Of a stretch of 16,530 bases of DNA, positions 14,221 through 16,530 are shown one piece after another. Location of the stretch: contig DCFS01000179.1 in assembly GCA_002319875.1 (NCBI GenBank), positions 1 through 16,530 on the forward strand, given 5' to 3'. How positions within the stretch are numbered: the stretch's first letter is position 1; the number at the start of each line of letters is the position of its first letter. A program made the position numbers and the translations under genes. Below the pieces are notes generated by a model. The model had not been told where the DNA came from and searched no databases. It saw only the letters and a program-made list of their open reading frames with translations. This stretch comes from Treponema sp. UBA1798. Its GTDB lineage: Bacteria; Spirochaetota; Spirochaetia; Treponematales; Treponemataceae.

Positions 14221-15229
14221 CTAACTGCTTCAGGGCTTCCTGACGTGCTGCAATTACTGCATCGCACCATGTGTCGAATTCCTGATCGGGAATCTGGCAT
14301 TCCCTGTGCGTGCTGACGTATCGTACCGTATTGCGTATGCCGTTAGCCATCGTAATTTCCGGTTTGAAATCCGGTACAAGCCGTCGTAATTTTGAGATAT
14401 CGAATAGAACAGTCCTGGATTTGTCGCCAAGCAGTTCTCCTTCAAAATCGAACTGTCTGCCGGCAGTCGCAAGAAAATCCGACGATATATGGACACAATT
14501 CAGTTTTACTCCGAGCGTACCGGCAATAATTTCATATATCTGATCCCATGTAAGACTTTCGTCTGTCATGATCTGTACCGTCTGCCCGAGTGCACGCGGA
14601 TTGCCGATAAGTCCTGTAAAGCCTGCTGCAAAATCGCTGTTGTGCGTCAGCGTCCACAGCGAAGAACCATCGCCATGGATAATTACCGGTTTCCCTTCAA
14701 GCATTCTCTGCAGTACCTGCCAGCTTCCTTTTTTTCCGTGAACAGCAAGGGGTACTTTCTTTTCATTATACGTATGGCTGGGGCGCACGATGGTAACAGG
14801 GAAACCTTCCGTCCTGTATTTTTCCATAAGAAAATCTTCCCCTGCAATTTTTTTGCGGGAATATTCCCAGAACGGATTTACCAGCGGCGTACTCTCTGTG
14901 ATTATATAATCTGACGGCGGCTTCTGATAAGCCGATGCGGAACTTATAAATATAAACTGCTTTGTTCTGCCTGCGAAAAATCTGAAGTCGCGTTCAAGAT
15001 CCTCCGGGCCGAATGCGATAAAATCTGCTACTGCATCAAAATCAAGCCCTTTCAGTTTTGCGGTTACCGAAGCTTCTTCATGAATATCACAAGCAATTTC
15101 CCGTATTCCCGGCAGATCACTATTCCGGTTTCCCCTGTTCAGAAGATACAATTCATTTCCCTGCTCAAGCAGACAGCGTGAAACAGCCAGGCTTATTGTA
15201 CCTGTCCCGCCGATCAAAAGGACTCTCAT
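14204..15229 (-). CDS. NAD(P)-dependent epimerase/dehydratase-like extended SDR
   Basis: A 341-residue extended short-chain dehydrogenase/reductase, probably a soluble NAD(P)-dependent nucleotide-sugar epimerase, dehydratase or reductase. The Rossmann motif at the N terminus is GGTGTIS (7-13); the third glycine of the classical GxxGxxG is Ser13, a variant seen in one branch of this family. The catalytic Ser lies in FISSASAY (94-101), and Tyr123 and Lys127 form YxxxK in WEYSRKKIAG. The C-terminal half (about 150-341) has the variable substrate domain. The start has GAGGAG three bases upstream. It is the first gene of an operon with the membrane diguanylate cyclase, with stop and start overlapping. 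Why a sugar-type SDR is coupled to c-di-GMP synthesis is not clear; cell-envelope modification is a guess. Confidence 0.85.
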   Translation of the reverse strand: MRVLLIGGTGTISLAVSRCLLEQGNELYLLNRGNRNSDLPGIREIACDIHEEASVTAKLKGLDFDAVADFIAFGPEDLERDFRFFAGRTKQFIFISSASAYQKPPSDYIITESTPLVNPFWEYSRKKIAGEDFLMEKYRTEGFPVTIVRPSHTYNEKKVPLAVHGKKGSWQVLQRMLEGKPVIIHGDGSSLWTLTHNSDFAAGFTGLIGNPRALGQTVQIMTDESLTWDQIYEIIAGTLGVKLNCVHISSDFLATAGRQFDFEGELLGDKSRTVLFDISKLRRLVPDFKPEITMANGIRNTVRYVSTHRECQIPDQEFDTWCDAVIAARQEALKQLDGKDL

Positions 15230-15264
15230 ATGCTCCTCAGTATATATGTCGTTTCGTGAAGTAT

Positions 15265-15289
15265 TTTCAAAAGTAACAGGCTTTTGAAA
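15265..15289 (-). other. Leader hairpin of the SDR-cyclase operon
   Basis: TTTCAAAAG (15265-15273) and CTTTTGAAA (15281-15289) form a perfect 9-bp stem with a 7-base loop. An alternative pairing, GTAAC (15273-15277) with GTTAC (15290-15294), overlaps it, so two mutually exclusive folds are possible. It lies in the predicted leader, about 35 bases before the SDR start. It does not match a c-di-GMP riboswitch that I can recognise. Confidence 0.4.
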
Positions 15290-15297
15290 GTTACCCT

Positions 15298-15327
15298 AGT
15301 ATATAATAGATATTTTGGTATATCTAT
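15298..15327 (-). promoter_or_regulatory. Promoter of the SDR-cyclase operon embedded in a palindrome
   Basis: On the - strand TAGATA (15326-15321), a 17-base spacer and TATACT (15303-15298) match sigma-70 elements at 4 of 6 and 5 of 6 positions. The inverted repeat ATAGATAT (15306-15313) / ATATCTAT (15320-15327), with a 6-base centre, covers the -35 and most of the spacer, the position of a repressor operator. Confidence 0.5.
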
Positions 15328-15329
15328 AG

Positions 15330-15363
15330 GGTACCTCTAAAAACTTCAGTTTTTAGAGGTACC
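15330..15363. repeat. Dispersed palindromic repeat, copy 2 (perfect)
   Basis: Arms GGTACCTCTAAAAACT and AGTTTTTAGAGGTACC are perfectly complementary (16 bp) around TC. As RNA it would close a UUCA tetraloop in the + sense. It starts 6 bases past the FliN-like stop codon and lies just upstream of the SDR-cyclase promoter. It shares a 26-base core with the copy at 3055-3090, with one substitution. Either orientation lacks a following T run. Confidence 0.8.
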
Positions 15364-15369
15364 GTCGAG

Positions 15370-15762
15370 TTAGTTTTCAAATTTGATGATTTTTACAAAA
15401 CACCGGCTTCCCTCATATGTCAGAATTCCTTTGCCAAGCAGATGTCCGTCGGCAAGTACCTCCACCGTATTATCTGCGGGTGTATCAAGAAGCAGGGACT
15501 CGCCTTTATTAAAACGTTCGATGTCTTTTCTGGTCCACTTTGCATGTCCTGTAATAACATTAATCTGTTTCGGACGTTCAAAGGGTTTGGAAATGGCAAC
15601 TTTTGATCCGCTGAAAAGGGCATCGATTTCACCTTGAGAGAGCTCTACTTCAGGGATGTCTTCTGTCTGCTTTTTCGAAATTGAACGGACATCTGCGAGA
15701 ATGTTATCCATTTCCGCCTGAGAAAGGAGTATTCCTTCTTCAATTTCGTTCTGTTCAGCCAT
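15370..15762 (-). CDS. FliN-like SpoA-domain protein with two FliM-type N-terminal motifs
   Basis: A 130-residue protein likely to associate with the flagellar motor switch. Residues about 70-128 form a FliM/FliN C-terminal (SpoA) domain, with the FliN-like run SLLLDTPADNTVEVLADGH and the final FVKIIKF strand. The N-terminal 52 residues carry two copies of the motif that FliM and FliY use to bind phosphorylated CheY: LSQAEMDNIL (13-22) and LSQGEIDALF (41-50). The linker between them is polar and probably disordered. It follows PPK2 by 9 bases, with AAGGGA just after the PPK2 stop as ribosome site, and no flagellar genes are near, so it is unlikely to be the main FliN. Alternative roles are a CheY-P sink or an auxiliary C-ring part. 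It could also be a SpoA protein of another system, though the motifs argue for motility. Confidence 0.75.
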   Translation of the reverse strand: MAEQNEIEEGILLSQAEMDNILADVRSISKKQTEDIPEVELSQGEIDALFSGSKVAISKPFERPKQINVITGHAKWTRKDIERFNKGESLLLDTPADNTVEVLADGHLLGKGILTYEGSRCFVKIIKFEN

Positions 15763-15771
15763 ATCTTTCCC

Positions 15772-16530
15772 TTACTGATTGTTTTCCTGCTCGAGCATTT
15801 CCCTGTAAGAATCAAGGTTTTTCATAATACCATCGGAAAGGACGGGGTAGGCAGGATCGATATCCTGCAGTGTTTTTACCAGAATTTCCGAAACAAGGTA
15901 CCGCGTATACCATTTCTGGTCAGCAGGCAGTACGTACCATGGTGCGGTTTTTGTTGAAGTATTGTTTACCGCATCTTCATATGCTGAAATATAGGAATCC
16001 CAGAAACTCCGTTCCTTTATATCGCTTTCTGAAAATTTCCAGTTTTTTTCTGCTTCGGTAATACGTTCAAGAAAGCGCTGCCTTTGTTCTTCCCTGGAAA
16101 CGTTAAGGAAAAATTTTACGACACGGTATCCGTTTTCATACAGGTGTTTTTCGAAATTCCTGATTTCCCTGTATTTCATGTCGAAAAAGTCTTTTCCGAT
16201 GCACCGTTCCGGCAGGTGATAGTTTTTATACAGATCGTGTACCTTTACAACAAGTACTTCTTCATACCATGAGCGGTTGAATATTGCCATTTTACCGTGT
16301 ACCGGCATGCGCAAATGATACCGCCAGAGAAAGTCATGGGAAGCTTCGTCTGTATTCGGTGCTTTGAAACTGAATACGTCGATACCCTGCGGATTTACAC
16401 CGGACATGACGTGTTTTATGGTACTGTCTTTACCTGCCGCATCAAGTGCCTGAAGGACGATTACGACGGATTCTTTTGCATCGGCATACAGTTTTGTCTG
16501 CAATTCGCTGATTTTCTGTAAGTTTTTTTC
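15772..16530 (-). CDS. Polyphosphate kinase 2 family phosphotransferase (5' partial)
   Basis: A cytosolic PPK2-family enzyme that transfers phosphate between polyphosphate and nucleotides. The frame runs open to the window edge (EKNLQKISEL precedes QTKLYADAK), and family members begin further upstream, so the 5' end is missing. A TTG at 16503 is not a convincing start. The Walker A-like loop LQALDAAGKDSTIKHVMSG, then VNPQG, the lid/Walker B region MAIFNRSWYEEVLVVKVH, and the C-terminal APWYVLPADQKWYTRYLVSEIL are intact. The IFNRS form of Walker B (Asn where many PPK2 have Asp) is typical of the PPK2 branch that phosphorylates AMP or nucleoside mono- and diphosphates, so polyP:nucleotide phosphotransferase is the best guess. 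It is the upstream partner of the FliN-like gene. Confidence 0.92.
   Translation of the reverse strand, partial: EKNLQKISELQTKLYADAKESVVIVLQALDAAGKDSTIKHVMSGVNPQGIDVFSFKAPNTDEASHDFLWRYHLRMPVHGKMAIFNRSWYEEVLVVKVHDLYKNYHLPERCIGKDFFDMKYREIRNFEKHLYENGYRVVKFFLNVSREEQRQRFLERITEAEKNWKFSESDIKERSFWDSYISAYEDAVNNTSTKTAPWYVLPADQKWYTRYLVSEILVKTLQDIDPAYPVLSDGIMKNLDSYREMLEQENNQ

Noticed and set aside
15230..15300. c-di-GMP riboswitch in the leader of the SDR-cyclase operon
   Set aside because: The leader is only about 60 bases and lacks the GEMM-type conserved segments; only simple hairpins are seen.
1..16530. CRISPR array, tRNA, insertion sequence or prophage
   Set aside because: No regularly spaced repeats, cloverleaf, transposase, integrase or phage protein was found on either strand.

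Overview
The window is a gene-dense bacterial chromosome segment of moderate GC content with no tRNA, rRNA, insertion sequence, phage gene or CRISPR array. It most resembles a host-associated spirochaete of the Treponema type. That placement is an inference from gene style: a small FliN-like protein with FliM-type N-terminal motifs, a large periplasmic-sensor c-di-GMP enzyme, a polyphosphate kinase 2, and dispersed short palindromes. No marker gene here settles the taxonomy.

Layout. (1) Positions 3-1653: a 5'-truncated M28 metallopeptidase (+) converges on a MarC-family membrane protein (-), and a small hairpin covers both stop codons. (2) 1722-3155: argG (+) with a promoter, an ARG-box-like operator at the transcription start, and two hairpins downstream; the first hairpin is a dispersed repeat. 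(3) 3191-6099: a 954-residue c-di-GMP phosphodiesterase with two periplasmic binding-protein-like domains, one membrane helix, a degenerate GGDEF and an intact EAL. (4) 6167-11147: a LysR regulator (-) divergent from a tripartite tricarboxylate transporter operon (tctC-tctB-tctA) whose last gene is a cytosolic metallo-beta-lactamase-fold hydrolase, closed by a strong intrinsic terminator. The LysR/tctC gap holds a 37-bp near-perfect palindrome that carries promoter-like elements for both directions. (5) 11189-12338: a COG0523 metallochaperone GTPase (-) behind a 7-1-7 palindrome of Fur/Zur geometry. (6) 12340-15327: an SDR-type nucleotide-sugar epimerase-like protein and a 7TM-type diguanylate cyclase (-), overlapping by 17 bases, behind a promoter embedded in a palindrome. 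(7) 15330-16530: a PPK2 (5' end beyond the window) and a FliN-like SpoA protein with two FliM/CheY-binding-type motifs (-), followed by the second copy of the dispersed palindrome.

Themes. Two membrane-bound c-di-GMP enzymes of opposite sign (EAL at 3235-6099, GGDEF at 12436-14220) lie in the same neighbourhood as a candidate motor-switch accessory protein. The LysR-TctCBA-MBL module reads as an import-and-hydrolyse pathway for an unidentified organic anion. These two regions are the best candidates for undescribed biology.
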